A DNA stretch of 64,000 nt, taken from IMG/VR virus record IMGVR_UViG_3300041411_000129, positions 62,001 to 126,000 of that record, one strand, 5' to 3'. This stretch comes from a virus. The notes beneath the pieces are model-generated. The model searched no databases, had not been told where the DNA came from, and saw only the letters and a program-made list of their open reading frames with translations. Positions 44,677-52,562 of this stretch are shown here, in pieces. How positions within the stretch are numbered: the stretch's first letter is position 1; the number at the start of each line of letters is the position of its first letter. A program made the translations under genes and the position numbers.

Positions 44677-46155
44677 ATGACTATCCGCGAAGAAGTTATC
44701 GCTTTGAAACCAACAACAACCGAACGTGAAGTTCCTACCCGTATCTTCGGCGAAGCTGAAGTGCGTCAGACGTACATCGACAAGGCTAAGTACGAGAGTG
44801 CTGGTCGAGGTTCTTTCAATCCGTTATTGTCGCTGATTGGACCTAATGCTGACTTCGATGGTAATGCCTTGAATATAAAACCGGGGCAACTAGAGCAAGT
44901 GCTCTTTACACGAGGTTACGCTACAGATATAAATTCCGACATCTCTCTCACTCCAGATGCGTTCGCTGATTATCAGCGGTTTATGGCTGAGTCACAAACA
45001 GCGATGGTTCTCGAGACAGGTGACGCGACTAAAGCCCTGATCATGGAGAACAAACCGCTGGACGAGAGCGAATACTTCAACCGTAAAATGTTGGCTAAGG
45101 CTGAAGCGGTTGAGCAACGTATCTTGAAGTTGATGGAAGAAGGGATGACTCGTGTTGAGGCTACTCAAGTAGTTGCTTATAACGCAGATCAGCTCAACAA
45201 AATGCGCCAGAAAGAATGGCGCGCACACGTCAACGGTTATGAACTCTTTGGTCCTGATGATCCTAATCGCCGGCCTATTAAGGACCCGACATCTTACGAT
45301 GACGATCTGATCGCTCGTCAATACCGTGATCCACTCTTTAAGGTCCGAGCTATTGAGGATCACATCGAGAGCATCATGATGTTCAAAGATCCTGGTTGGG
45401 AAGCTCGGATTATCCGTCTGCGTAAAGAACAAGCGATGTTGATGGCGCCGGTTGCAGAACCTGTAGTCGCTGAACCGGAAGAGCCACCACCTCCACCGCC
45501 TATTCTGGACTTCACCACCGGTGATCTGGAAATGCCTGAGCGATTCATCATCAAGGATCTCAAAGGCTTCGAGTTCAATCCAGATACCAAGTTCGATGGT
45601 CTGCGCCTGCCTTACGATTCCTGCCTGTTTGTATTGGGTGATGAACTGAAGGCTGTTGTTCTGGCTACTCAAGAAGATGAGGACGTAATCACTCTGAAGC
45701 TTCTATCTGAGACCAAGAAGGATATCCCTTGGCACGCCACTGCAACGCTGTACGCGCGTCTTCAAGGCGATAAGGTTAAGGTTCGTTGGGGTAACACTAA
45801 ACGCAGCCTGGATAAGCGTTTGGGTATGGTGTCTTCTGTTCTTGCCTTCATCGCTGGTGAGCAGCTTAGTGAAGTTGAGATTGAAACCGTTATCACCGCC
45901 CCTGAGCAAGATGTTCCTCCACCTAAGCCTGGCAACTGCTACAATGTGGTTAGTCTGGTGCAAGGTCGTCGCGGTAAACGCACTGACTGGAAAGGTGGCA
46001 CTCACGCCTCTCCTCGCGAACACAAACGTAAAGGTCACTGGTGGCCTGGCAAACACGGTCCTATCTGGATCAAGGCTACTATCGTGAACAAAGGCGTTCT
46101 CGGTAAAGTCGATAAAGAATATCACGTCACTAAACTTGAAGGAACAAACGCATGA
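44677..46155 (+). CDS. unknown protein with RNA-polymerase-like NADFDGN motif and basic GHWW C-terminal motif
   Basis: Encodes 492 residues. Residues 51-63 read LSLIGPNADFDGN, closely matching TLVAPNADFDGDYM around the catalytic loop of the non-virion polymerase encoded at 62343, but with Asn in place of the last catalytic Asp. The rest does not look like beta-prime: there is a charged helical middle, a Pro/Glu hinge (EEPPPPPP region at about 265-275), then a C-terminal domain ending in HKRKGHWWPGKHGPIWIKAT, a motif type common at the C-terminus of assorted phage proteins. The next gene overlaps its stop by ATGA. A polymerase relative, decoy or coincidence are all possible. Confidence 0.6.
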   Translation: MTIREEVIALKPTTTEREVPTRIFGEAEVRQTYIDKAKYESAGRGSFNPLLSLIGPNADFDGNALNIKPGQLEQVLFTRGYATDINSDISLTPDAFADYQRFMAESQTAMVLETGDATKALIMENKPLDESEYFNRKMLAKAEAVEQRILKLMEEGMTRVEATQVVAYNADQLNKMRQKEWRAHVNGYELFGPDDPNRRPIKDPTSYDDDLIARQYRDPLFKVRAIEDHIESIMMFKDPGWEARIIRLRKEQAMLMAPVAEPVVAEPEEPPPPPPILDFTTGDLEMPERFIIKDLKGFEFNPDTKFDGLRLPYDSCLFVLGDELKAVVLATQEDEDVITLKLLSETKKDIPWHATATLYARLQGDKVKVRWGNTKRSLDKRLGMVSSVLAFIAGEQLSEVEIETVITAPEQDVPPPKPGNCYNVVSLVQGRRGKRTDWKGGTHASPREHKRKGHWWPGKHGPIWIKATIVNKGVLGKVDKEYHVTKLEGTNA

Positions 46156-46781
46156 AACTGATTACCCGCCGTGCATTCAAACTGTTGGAAGGTGAAGTAC
46201 TGTTCTCGAAATACTCTCCGATGGTCTTCGAAGGATTTGAGATCAAACTCGAAAACTGCGGCAACAACGATTGGGTTACCGATCCGATCCGACCTGACAA
46301 CATCATGAACGAAGGCTCGGAGGACATGTACCTGAAGTTGGATGTAGCGGAGCAGCTGAAGGATGATCCTAATGCCCCACATCTGGAGATGGATTTCGAC
46401 TACTCTGGCCGTGACGGTCTTTACGAAGATGACGATTCTCTGATCGCTATCTACGACGAGGCCGATATCCTCAAGTTGGCGGAGCGTCTTGTACGTCTGC
46501 TGCCAAACCACGAGCTGGTGCTTAAAGCCCCCGAGGTTGAGCCAAAGACGGTGGATCTCGACGATGGGCTAACGAAAGAAACTGCTCCAGATCCTGAACG
46601 CTGTAACGATGACGTTTACAAACACGGCGTTAGCCTTGGTTTCCACGACATGACCAAAGACGAGGCGGAAGCCTGGTGTATCGAACAAACCAAGGTAACC
46701 GGTCGTAAGCACGACTGGCACTACGTTGGTGGTCGTGTTCACATCAAGGCTATGCCAGAAGTTAAGGGAGGGGAACAGTAA
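46152..46781 (+). CDS. hypothetical acidic protein
   Basis: Encodes 209 residues, overlapping the previous gene by 4 bases (ATGA), with AAGGA 8 bases upstream. Strongly acidic in the first two thirds. The C-terminal segment (MTKDEAEAWCIEQTKVTGRK) is followed by HDWHYVGGRVHIK. Translationally coupled both upstream and downstream. Function unknown. Confidence 0.65.
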   Translation: MKLITRRAFKLLEGEVLFSKYSPMVFEGFEIKLENCGNNDWVTDPIRPDNIMNEGSEDMYLKLDVAEQLKDDPNAPHLEMDFDYSGRDGLYEDDDSLIAIYDEADILKLAERLVRLLPNHELVLKAPEVEPKTVDLDDGLTKETAPDPERCNDDVYKHGVSLGFHDMTKDEAEAWCIEQTKVTGRKHDWHYVGGRVHIKAMPEVKGGEQ

Positions 46782-47296
46782 TGGGTGCGGATTGGCATGG
46801 TGCTTCCGTAAAACTGAAACCTCGGACGATGCTTAGCGATACTCCGAATACTTTCCTTACGGGGATGTTCGGGCGGGATGTATCTATCACTGACATCGAA
46901 ATCGCCATGGTTCCTAAAGAGGTGGATCTAGGCCGAAACTATCGGCTGTTCTCTTGGTTAGCTGGCGTCTGCGGCGAAACACCACCTCTCCATGAGAATC
47001 TCGAAGAACGGGGTGAAAAGGTTCTGGAGTTACTCGACTGGTTGGGGATCGATAACGACTACAATAAGACTGGTGATTTCTGGATCGGCGATTCCAACTG
47101 GAACTACGTCAGCGTAAAGGAGTTGGTTGAGTTCAATTACGATGCTGAGTCTGTGCCGGGTGGTGATACTTACCGTGAGTTATTCATGGTGCGTGGTGTT
47201 CCTGAAGAGCAGCGTGACGAGTTCTTCAAGTTCATCCAGTGGTGTTCTGAAACCGGGCAGGATTGGATTGTGTTCGGCTTCTACGACGCGTTCTAA
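46781..47296 (+). CDS. hypothetical protein
   Basis: Encodes 171 residues; the ATG shares a base with the upstream stop and follows GGAGGGG. It starts MGADWHGASVKLK and is acidic with many Trp and Tyr residues towards the C-terminus (SETGQDWIVFGFYDAF). The last gene of the operon; a strong hairpin and T-run follow. Not recognised. Confidence 0.65.
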   Translation: MGADWHGASVKLKPRTMLSDTPNTFLTGMFGRDVSITDIEIAMVPKEVDLGRNYRLFSWLAGVCGETPPLHENLEERGEKVLELLDWLGIDNDYNKTGDFWIGDSNWNYVSVKELVEFNYDAESVPGGDTYRELFMVRGVPEEQRDEFFKFIQWCSETGQDWIVFGFYDAF

Positions 47297-47300
47297 GAGT

Positions 47301-47337
47301 AGCCTCCCTTCGGGGAGGTTGCTTCATTCTTTTTTTT
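47301..47337 (+). terminator. intrinsic terminator
   Basis: CCTCCC (47303-47308) pairs with GGGAGG (47313-47318) around TTCG, extended by AG/CT, and eight T follow at 47330-47337. Confidence 0.8.
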
Positions 47338-47338
47338 G

Positions 47339-47683
47339 TAAGAAATAACTTCGACACTTCTCTTATGCATCACACTTCACTCAGCTTGGGAAAGAGGAGG
47401 AAGGGTGGTGTTTACGAAGTAAACACCGGGTTGGTGGTGAATGGGATAGACTAGACTCCGTAGCGAAATGAGTGAAACGATATTGAGTAGGAGTATCTTT
47501 ATAGCGAGGAACTCGCTAAGAGGAATTAAAAATTAACGAAATGTCCTAATGATATTTATAGGGCGTGTAAACAGGATAGGCCTATTGCCTATCCGAGTGA
47601 AAATCCTTTTATGCTCTTTACTTAAAAAAAGCCCTAATGAAATGTAAGCAACTGCTCTTAATTGTTTTTCGAGGATTTCACCG
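47339..47683 (+). ncRNA. structured non-coding region, candidate RNA
   Basis: A 345-bp stretch without a credible gene. It contains a 9-bp hairpin with GAA loop (47407-47427), a 7-bp hairpin with GAA loop (47502-47518), an 8-bp hairpin with 5-base loop (47574-47594), and a longer-range pair TAGGGC (47559-47564) with GCCCTA (47631-47636) that encloses the third hairpin. ACTCC near 47455 can pair with GGAGT near 47490. The last part also holds the ribosome-binding site of the next gene. No known RNA family, and no clear group I intron core, was recognised. Confidence 0.45.
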
Positions 47684-48190
47684 ATGACTGAAGCTGAAGA
47701 GAAAGAAAAAGCCAAGAAGCTGGTAGAGGAAACTCAACCGGGCATGCACCTGCGATCTATGCCTGACGCTCGCGAGTCCGGTGAAGTCATGATCGAACTC
47801 CCAACCACCATGCCGTTTGACGATGGCGTGAATGGGATTATCGAAAGTCTTGAAGCCAAGGGTTTTAAGGTTAGCTGGCGCCGCGAAGGCGACGCTTCTT
47901 TTGAAGACGCGTCTGAAGGTATCGACACAGGTCGTCCTGTGGCGGGTACTGCATCTGGGGATAACAACATCATCAATGGCGTAAGCTTACCGAAGGTAGA
48001 CGACCACTCCGTCTACAAGGTGGTAAAGCTGGTGCGTCCTGAAGATACCGTCAAGGATGGCGAGAGCGGATTGCTCTACCTGATGAATGGTAATGGTGAT
48101 GTAAAGGAATACCTTCAGAATGAAGGATTCCTCGTGGTGGATGAAGAAGAGCAGTTGCACACTGCGATTCTGGAGAATGGTGAAGCTTGA
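47684..48190 (+). CDS. hypothetical acidic protein
   Basis: Encodes 168 residues with GAGGA 9 bases before the ATG. Very acidic N-terminal helix (TEAEEKEKAKKLVEETQPG) and a C-terminal acidic tail; the middle looks alpha/beta (VMIELPTTMPFDDGVNGIIE). It follows the structured non-coding region and precedes a hairpin. No family recognised. Confidence 0.62.
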   Translation: MTEAEEKEKAKKLVEETQPGMHLRSMPDARESGEVMIELPTTMPFDDGVNGIIESLEAKGFKVSWRREGDASFEDASEGIDTGRPVAGTASGDNNIINGVSLPKVDDHSVYKVVKLVRPEDTVKDGESGLLYLMNGNGDVKEYLQNEGFLVVDEEEQLHTAILENGEA

Positions 48191-48208
48191 TCATGCGGCA
48201 TAAAGACG

Positions 48209-48226
48209 GGGTGGGATTACCCACCC
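48209..48226 (+). terminator. hairpin
   Basis: GGGTGGG (48209-48215) pairs with CCCACCC (48220-48226) around ATTA. GCATAAAG lies just upstream, the left foot seen at other intergenic hairpins; the right foot lacks TATG and a T-run. Confidence 0.55.
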
Positions 48227-48245
48227 TATCCTAAACCTCTACGGT

Positions 48246-48256
48246 CATACATTACC
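48246..48256 (+). promoter_or_regulatory. candidate early promoter (ATACATTACCA)
   Basis: The strongest form of the recurring core, nearly identical to ATACATTACCG before the candidate ChmA gene. It lies about 31-41 bases before the homing endonuclease start. Confidence 0.5.
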
Positions 48257-48286
48257 ACTTCGATATACATTCGCTGAGGTAATGTC

Positions 48287-48883
48287 ATGGGATCTAAATC
48301 AACTCCTGGGTTCTATGTGATTAAGCATAAACCATCAGGTCATTACTACGGCGGTTCTACCCATTCTGTAATTCAGAGGATCGGCCGCCATAAATCGTTC
48401 CTAACTCGTAGAGAACATCCTAACGAGAAACTGCAAAGTATTTTTACCTCATGGGAAGATATCACTATCACCGTGACGGCTACCGATGATCTTGAAGAAG
48501 CTCAAAGATTGGAGCAAGAGTTCATAAACGAACATTTGAATAAAGAACTGTGCTGCAATGTCGGTACTGGCTCCTCTAGCGTTTGGGCTAAAGGTAAAAT
48601 GCCAGAACACATGAAGGATAAAATCCGTAAGGCTAACACCGGTCGGATATTGTCTGATGAGCATAAAAGAAAAATAGTTGAATCGTTCAAAAATAGTACA
48701 GGGTATGTCAACGCTAGGATCGCAGCTAGAGAGGCATGCGGAAAGAAAGTAAGCATACGCGGTGTAGTTTACCCTAGCGTCAAGGACGCCTCCGTTAAAT
48801 TAGGACACACCCGGCCGACTATCACTAGAAGAATAAATTCCGGCAACCCAAAATACAGTAATTGGTTCTGGGTTGCCGGGTAA
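48287..48883 (+). CDS. GIY-YIG homing endonuclease
   Basis: Encodes 198 residues. The GIY-YIG nuclease core occupies about residues 8-90: GFYVIKHKPSGHYYGGSTHS with RIGRHK, then EEAQRLEQEFINEH carrying the likely catalytic Glu. A NUMOD3-like segment (KGKMPEHMKDKIRKANTG, then LSDEHKRKI) and a C-terminal NUMOD1-like DNA-binding region (KKVSIRGVVYPSVKDASVKL followed by THR-like PTITRRINSG) follow. Such free-standing genes spread themselves by cutting alleles that lack them. GAGG precedes the ATG. No intron is evident in flanking genes. Its lysine-rich, AT-richer sequence fits recent acquisition. Confidence 0.88.
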   Translation: MGSKSTPGFYVIKHKPSGHYYGGSTHSVIQRIGRHKSFLTRREHPNEKLQSIFTSWEDITITVTATDDLEEAQRLEQEFINEHLNKELCCNVGTGSSSVWAKGKMPEHMKDKIRKANTGRILSDEHKRKIVESFKNSTGYVNARIAAREACGKKVSIRGVVYPSVKDASVKLGHTRPTITRRINSGNPKYSNWFWVAG

Positions 48884-48902
48884 CGCTAATTACCGACGTG
48901 TA

Positions 48903-49742
48903 TCAGTATCGAGGTCTTGCACCGAGAGACAGCTTAAGGATTTTACGCTTAAGCTCTTGGTCTGCAAGCATCCCGACTTTCTTCCAATCCACGTTGAGGT
49001 AATCCATGTACATCTGGTCAGCATCTGCGTAGCTGTCGATAATCTCCCGGATACGTCCGAGACTTGCGCCAGCTCGAATCTGACCTTCATCCAGATCAAT
49101 GATCAGGTTGTTGTAGATGTACGCCTTGACTGCACGGAAGACGAGTTCCGCAAACTCTGAGTAGTACATCGGGTCGAGGTTGTTAAAGTTCGCCTCGTGG
49201 GACACACGACACCGTACTGCACCGTCACCGACCAACTGGTTGATGTCGTTGACTAGGATGGTGTTAATTCCTACGAGTTGAACGTATGCTGTACCCATTA
49301 CGGTACTGCCGCTAACGGCCCGCATGATGTCACGACCAACCATGAGCATATCGCCAGCACGACGATCGAAACCTGAGTTAGTACTGCTACTCAGGCCTTG
49401 AGTCAAACCGTAGATAAGTTCATGGACAGTTGTGATGTTCCGACCACCCAATGCTTCACGGGGGAATCGGTACACTACGTTGTAAGCATCGATGAAATCA
49501 ACTTCCGCAAAACACAACGGAAGGAACATTTCAGTACCAGAGTTCAGGTTGACATCGATTGCGACACGAGCCTCAATAACGAGTTCGCGGATACGCTGAT
49601 CAATAGACAGCCCATTGACGTTATCGAAATAACGCTCTTGGCGTGTTGGGTCGTAACGCTTTGGCATGAATGCTTGCTTCAAGATATCCGGTGGAATACC
49701 GTTCTTGACACGCATGATCGCCACTGTAACCGGATCTGACAT
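48903..49742 (-). CDS. probable virion protein divergent from PhuZ
   Basis: Encodes 279 residues. The ATG at 49742 follows GGAGGG by 7-8 bases; an upstream in-frame start at 49757 lies before that site. The sequence has alternating strands and helices (TEMFLPLCFAEVDFIDAYNVVYRF region, then a helical C-terminus) and a basic tail (LSLGARPRY). Divergent from the tubulin gene, as are genes around phiKZ gp38-gp39. It looks like a tail or neck component, but nothing specific supports this. Confidence 0.5.
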   Translation of the reverse strand: MSDPVTVAIMRVKNGIPPDILKQAFMPKRYDPTRQERYFDNVNGLSIDQRIRELVIEARVAIDVNLNSGTEMFLPLCFAEVDFIDAYNVVYRFPREALGGRNITTVHELIYGLTQGLSSSTNSGFDRRAGDMLMVGRDIMRAVSGSTVMGTAYVQLVGINTILVNDINQLVGDGAVRCRVSHEANFNNLDPMYYSEFAELVFRAVKAYIYNNLIIDLDEGQIRAGASLGRIREIIDSYADADQMYMDYLNVDWKKVGMLADQELKRKILKLSLGARPRY

Positions 49743-49787
49743 AACGAATCCCTCCAATAGGACTCAAGTGATTTCGCTTGAAGCCTC

Positions 49788-49800
49788 TTACCATTGTTGC
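49788..49800 (+). promoter_or_regulatory. weak candidate early promoter before phuZ
   Basis: TTACCATTGTTGC resembles CACACATTGTTGG at 26668 but has a CCATTG core instead of ACATTG. It is 26-38 bases before the PhuZ start. Confidence 0.3.
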
Positions 49801-49825
49801 ACCAACCATCCATTAGGAGCTGTAC

Positions 49826-50833
49826 ATGTCTGAAGTAATCAACACTGGCCTGATCAACGTTCGTCCTCGCACTATCCGTTTCTACGCCTGTGGTGGTACT
49901 GCAATCAACCAACTGCGAGCATACCGCGATAACCATCCTGGTGAACCGCGTCTGCATGGCGACGAGAAATACAGCTACATCGATACCAGCTTCGCCAACC
50001 TCGATGGCGCGCTGATGTCCGAAACCTTCACCCTGAAAGAAGCCGATGGTTCGGGTTCCGACCGGAAGAAGAACGCCGCGCGTATCGTGGGGGTACTTCC
50101 TGAAATCATGTTGGCTCACCAGCCTGCTGACTTCAACGTCGTTATCTTCTCCCTGTCTGGCGGCACTGGCTCCGTGGCCGGCCCGATCATCCTGAAAGAA
50201 CTGCTGGCCAAAGGTCACAAAGCTGTCGGCGTTACTTCCGCAGCATTCACCTCCGGCAAGAAATCCTCCAACGCCATCGATACCCTGACTGGCCTGGAGT
50301 TGGCTGTTGCGTCCGTCGGCCGTCCGGTTGTTCTGAGCTACACCCCGAACGATCCGAACAAAACCGATTCCGACAACAACATCAAACCACTGTTCGTTCT
50401 GCAAACCCTGGCCAAACTGGCGAGCGGCAAGAACGGCCATCTGGATTCGTCCGACGTGGCGAACCTGTTCGACTTCCACACCGTAACCAACTACAAGCCA
50501 TCGCTGGCTCTGCTGGATGTGTACGCTGGTGAAGAACAGTTGAAGTCTGACGTTACCAGCGCCATCGGCATTGCCGGTCTGCTGAAAGATCGCACCAGCG
50601 TCATGCCGGCTATCAATGCCGCTTATGACACTGTCGGCTACCTGCCTGAAGACAATCGTGAATTCGCCAACTCCTTCTACTTCGTCGTGTCCATCGAGAA
50701 GCTGAACGGCGTTGTCAAAGACATGAACGATCGTAAAGCTCAGGCTGAACTGAAAGAACGCGTCACCAACACCGTTTCGACCCTTGCTACCGCAGGCGTT
50801 ATGGTAGATGAAGCAACCGGCCTGGTCTTGTAA
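49826..50833 (+). CDS. phuZ: PhuZ, tubulin-like spindle protein
   Basis: Encodes 335 residues with TAGGAGC before the ATG. The tubulin/FtsZ signature SGGTGSVAGP lies at 111-120 (GGTGS phosphate loop), and an N-terminal CGGTAIN at 22-28 matches the first nucleotide-binding loop. The C-terminus is helical and acidic. Family members hydrolyse GTP and assemble three-stranded filaments that push the phage nucleus to mid-cell and carry capsids to its surface. Codon use is highly biased, consistent with abundant expression. A strong hairpin with a TATG foot follows. This gene marks the window as a phiKZ-type nucleus-forming phage. Confidence 0.9.
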   Translation: MSEVINTGLINVRPRTIRFYACGGTAINQLRAYRDNHPGEPRLHGDEKYSYIDTSFANLDGALMSETFTLKEADGSGSDRKKNAARIVGVLPEIMLAHQPADFNVVIFSLSGGTGSVAGPIILKELLAKGHKAVGVTSAAFTSGKKSSNAIDTLTGLELAVASVGRPVVLSYTPNDPNKTDSDNNIKPLFVLQTLAKLASGKNGHLDSSDVANLFDFHTVTNYKPSLALLDVYAGEEQLKSDVTSAIGIAGLLKDRTSVMPAINAAYDTVGYLPEDNREFANSFYFVVSIEKLNGVVKDMNDRKAQAELKERVTNTVSTLATAGVMVDEATGLVL

Positions 50834-50849
50834 GACCTGAGCCGTTAAT

Positions 50850-50881
50850 AAACTGCGGGGCCAAGTGCCCCGCAGTTTATG
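50850..50881 (+). terminator. hairpin with TATG foot
   Basis: AAACTGCGGGGC (50850-50861) pairs with GCCCCGCAGTTT (50867-50878); TATG at 50878-50881 follows at once. It ends phuZ and lies 27 bases before the next gene. Confidence 0.75.
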
Positions 50882-50907
50882 CCCTATTCGTAAAGAGGTT
50901 CACCATC

Positions 50908-51129
50908 ATGGCTGTAAATCTGAACATGCGTTTTGTCTGTGACCATTGCGGTAACGTAGACGACCTGCATTACACTCATCAATCTGGCGGTAATGGTTTC
51001 GAATGCCATCGTTGCAAGTTTGGTACATGGCACGGCTATTTCAGCGAAGATAAATACGATGAAGTCCACCACGTCTGCACCAACCGCGTCAATCCATATT
51101 TCAATGAAGACGGCTCCCCTAAATTCTGA
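50908..51129 (+). CDS. 73-residue zinc-ribbon-like protein
   Basis: Encodes 73 residues with two CxxC knuckles (CDHCG at 11-15 and CHRC at about 33-36) and a later His-His-Val-Cys. GAGG lies about 10 bases before the ATG. A small zinc ribbon of this sort usually mediates nucleic-acid or protein contact. It stands between phuZ and the run of small overlapping genes. Confidence 0.68.
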   Translation: MAVNLNMRFVCDHCGNVDDLHYTHQSGGNGFECHRCKFGTWHGYFSEDKYDEVHHVCTNRVNPYFNEDGSPKF

Positions 51130-51140
51130 TAGGGGTCACG

Positions 51141-51190
51141 AACGCTAGGAGATCCGTAAAACGATCTCCTAGTGGCGTTCTTTCTTTTTT
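51141..51190 (+). terminator. intrinsic terminator
   Basis: CTAGGAGATC (51145-51154) pairs with GATCTCCTAG (51163-51172), with AACGC/GCGTT extending the base, followed by TTTCTTTTTT. Confidence 0.85.
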
Positions 51191-51243
51191 GTTATCACGG
51201 TATTCATTTGTATTCGAAACGGCTTCTATGCAGCTCGTAGAGC

Positions 51244-51268
51244 CTTGTAGATGTATTTATCTACAAAA
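51244..51268 (+). repeat. small hairpin in leader
   Basis: TGTAGAT pairs with ATCTACA around a short TATTT-type loop, 30-55 bases before the next start. It may affect translation or be a transcription start region; TATTCATTTGTATTC upstream loosely resembles the early promoter core. Confidence 0.35.
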
Positions 51269-51300
51269 CGACCTAATCATGTAGGCTATAGGGGACACGT

Positions 51301-51693
51301 ATGTTTGAGAATCTACGACTGCCGGACAAAATCTTAGATGAGCGAAACTTCACTGTCGTTGATATCAGTGAACAAGTGGAGTTGCTCAAGCGTCATGGTA
51401 ATTTCCATCCAGATGTGATGGAAGCATGGATGGCCCGTGGATACGCCAAGAATCATGGTGTCGCCACTGTAAGCGCCAGCCTGTTCGAAAGACCTGGACA
51501 ACAAACCGCGTTCGAAAGAATGCAATTGAGCGTAACGGCGACAGAGATCGGCCTGCGTCCAGTTGACTTCCTTCCAGAGCCGGAAGACGATTGGCTAGAT
51601 GAGTGCGGTGTTTGGTTTTACGTTCGTGGATCGTACTTAGCAATGGGGAATAGCCGTGCTATTGAAAAATGTTGGCGACGACTGCGTAATTGA
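51301..51693 (+). CDS. hypothetical protein, first of an overlapping small-gene run
   Basis: Encodes 130 residues with AGGGGA 8 bases before the ATG. Near the N-terminus it has NFTVVDISEQVELL, a pattern (hydrophobic-Val-Asp-Ile-x-Asp/Glu) that recurs in several of the following genes. Its end overlaps the next gene by 38 bases. No known domain. Confidence 0.6.
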   Translation: MFENLRLPDKILDERNFTVVDISEQVELLKRHGNFHPDVMEAWMARGYAKNHGVATVSASLFERPGQQTAFERMQLSVTATEIGLRPVDFLPEPEDDWLDECGVWFYVRGSYLAMGNSRAIEKCWRRLRN

Positions 51694-52108
51694 TTTCTCA
51701 GAGATCAGCGACAATTTCTTCGGCGAGGCTACAAGGTTCACAAAGGAGCCGACGTCTCGAGATAGACGGAATGTCGAACGTGTAGTGGGTGAGATGTTCG
51801 ATGACTACATGACGAAGAGCATGACTTGGACCAAGGCGTTCCACGACTTCAATGAAAGTTACTTCATCAACCGGCTGCCTAAGTGCTGTCGCGATCATCC
51901 AAATATCCGCACGGTCATCATCGATGTTTACGATGAGATCTCTGAAGTGTTGGCTGAGGTGATGGCGTTACCTACATGGTACGATGTATCAATGCGCGTA
52001 TCAGGAACTGCTATCCATCTGTCAGTGGGAGAAGACCAACGTATAGTCCAGTGGACAAAAGAGCACGCCCATGAGTATTCGACTAACTACAACGGCAAGG
52101 GATGGTGA
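51656..52108 (+). CDS. hypothetical protein (GTG start)
   Basis: Encodes 150 residues from GTG 51656, with GGGGA 7-8 bases upstream. It overlaps both neighbours by 38 bases. RTVIIDVYDEISEVL in the second half matches the VDI-type pattern of its neighbours, and two Cys sit in KCCRDH. Function unknown; the start could instead be a TTG two codons on. Confidence 0.55.
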   Translation: MLLKNVGDDCVIDFSEISDNFFGEATRFTKEPTSRDRRNVERVVGEMFDDYMTKSMTWTKAFHDFNESYFINRLPKCCRDHPNIRTVIIDVYDEISEVLAEVMALPTWYDVSMRVSGTAIHLSVGEDQRIVQWTKEHAHEYSTNYNGKGW

Positions 52109-52562
52109 TGTAATCGTCCATGCTGTGGACGAATGGTACTCACGGTTCAAAGATACCCTTGACCTTGATAATACAGAGCTGCGGGGGATGGATACAAAAG
52201 TTAGGACGTTGATCGTGAATGTCGTTGACACAATCATCAACCCTACCGAGTCCTCCATTTATCAGCTAGCGGTCAGAGCAACCAATTCTCGAAAGGCGTA
52301 CACCACGCTTCTAGAACAGTTGGTCGAGTTCGACCACGAAATGCGTGAGCTGGTTAAGATGTGTCACGATCGTAAATGCGACGTGACTGGTGTAACCATC
52401 CCACATGACAAACTTATACTTGTCTTCCATATGGAAGATACTCGGAGGCCAGATGAAACTGGATTTGAAACTTATATCGAATCTTGTCGAAGAAGCGGTG
52501 AATACGTCCACCCAGAACTCGACAAGCAACTCAGGCTCTGGAGAAGTATCCGCGGCGCCTAA
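52071..52562 (+). CDS. hypothetical protein
   Basis: Encodes 163 residues. The ATG at 52071 overlaps the upstream gene by 38 bases and has only a weak AAAGAG site, so coupling is likely. KVRTLIVNVVDTIINP resembles the recurring VDI-type strand. The last 110 bases overlap the next gene in another frame. Confidence 0.55.
   Translation: MSIRLTTTARDGDVIVHAVDEWYSRFKDTLDLDNTELRGMDTKVRTLIVNVVDTIINPTESSIYQLAVRATNSRKAYTTLLEQLVEFDHEMRELVKMCHDRKCDVTGVTIPHDKLILVFHMEDTRRPDETGFETYIESCRRSGEYVHPELDKQLRLWRSIRGA

Noticed and set aside
47263-47454. 63-codon frame running through the terminator into the structured region
   Set aside because: Starts inside the preceding gene and crosses a strong terminator; no ribosome-binding site.
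47339-47683. Group I intron linked to the nearby homing endonuclease
   Set aside because: No convincing P7/S core and the flanking genes look complete, so no intron call is made.
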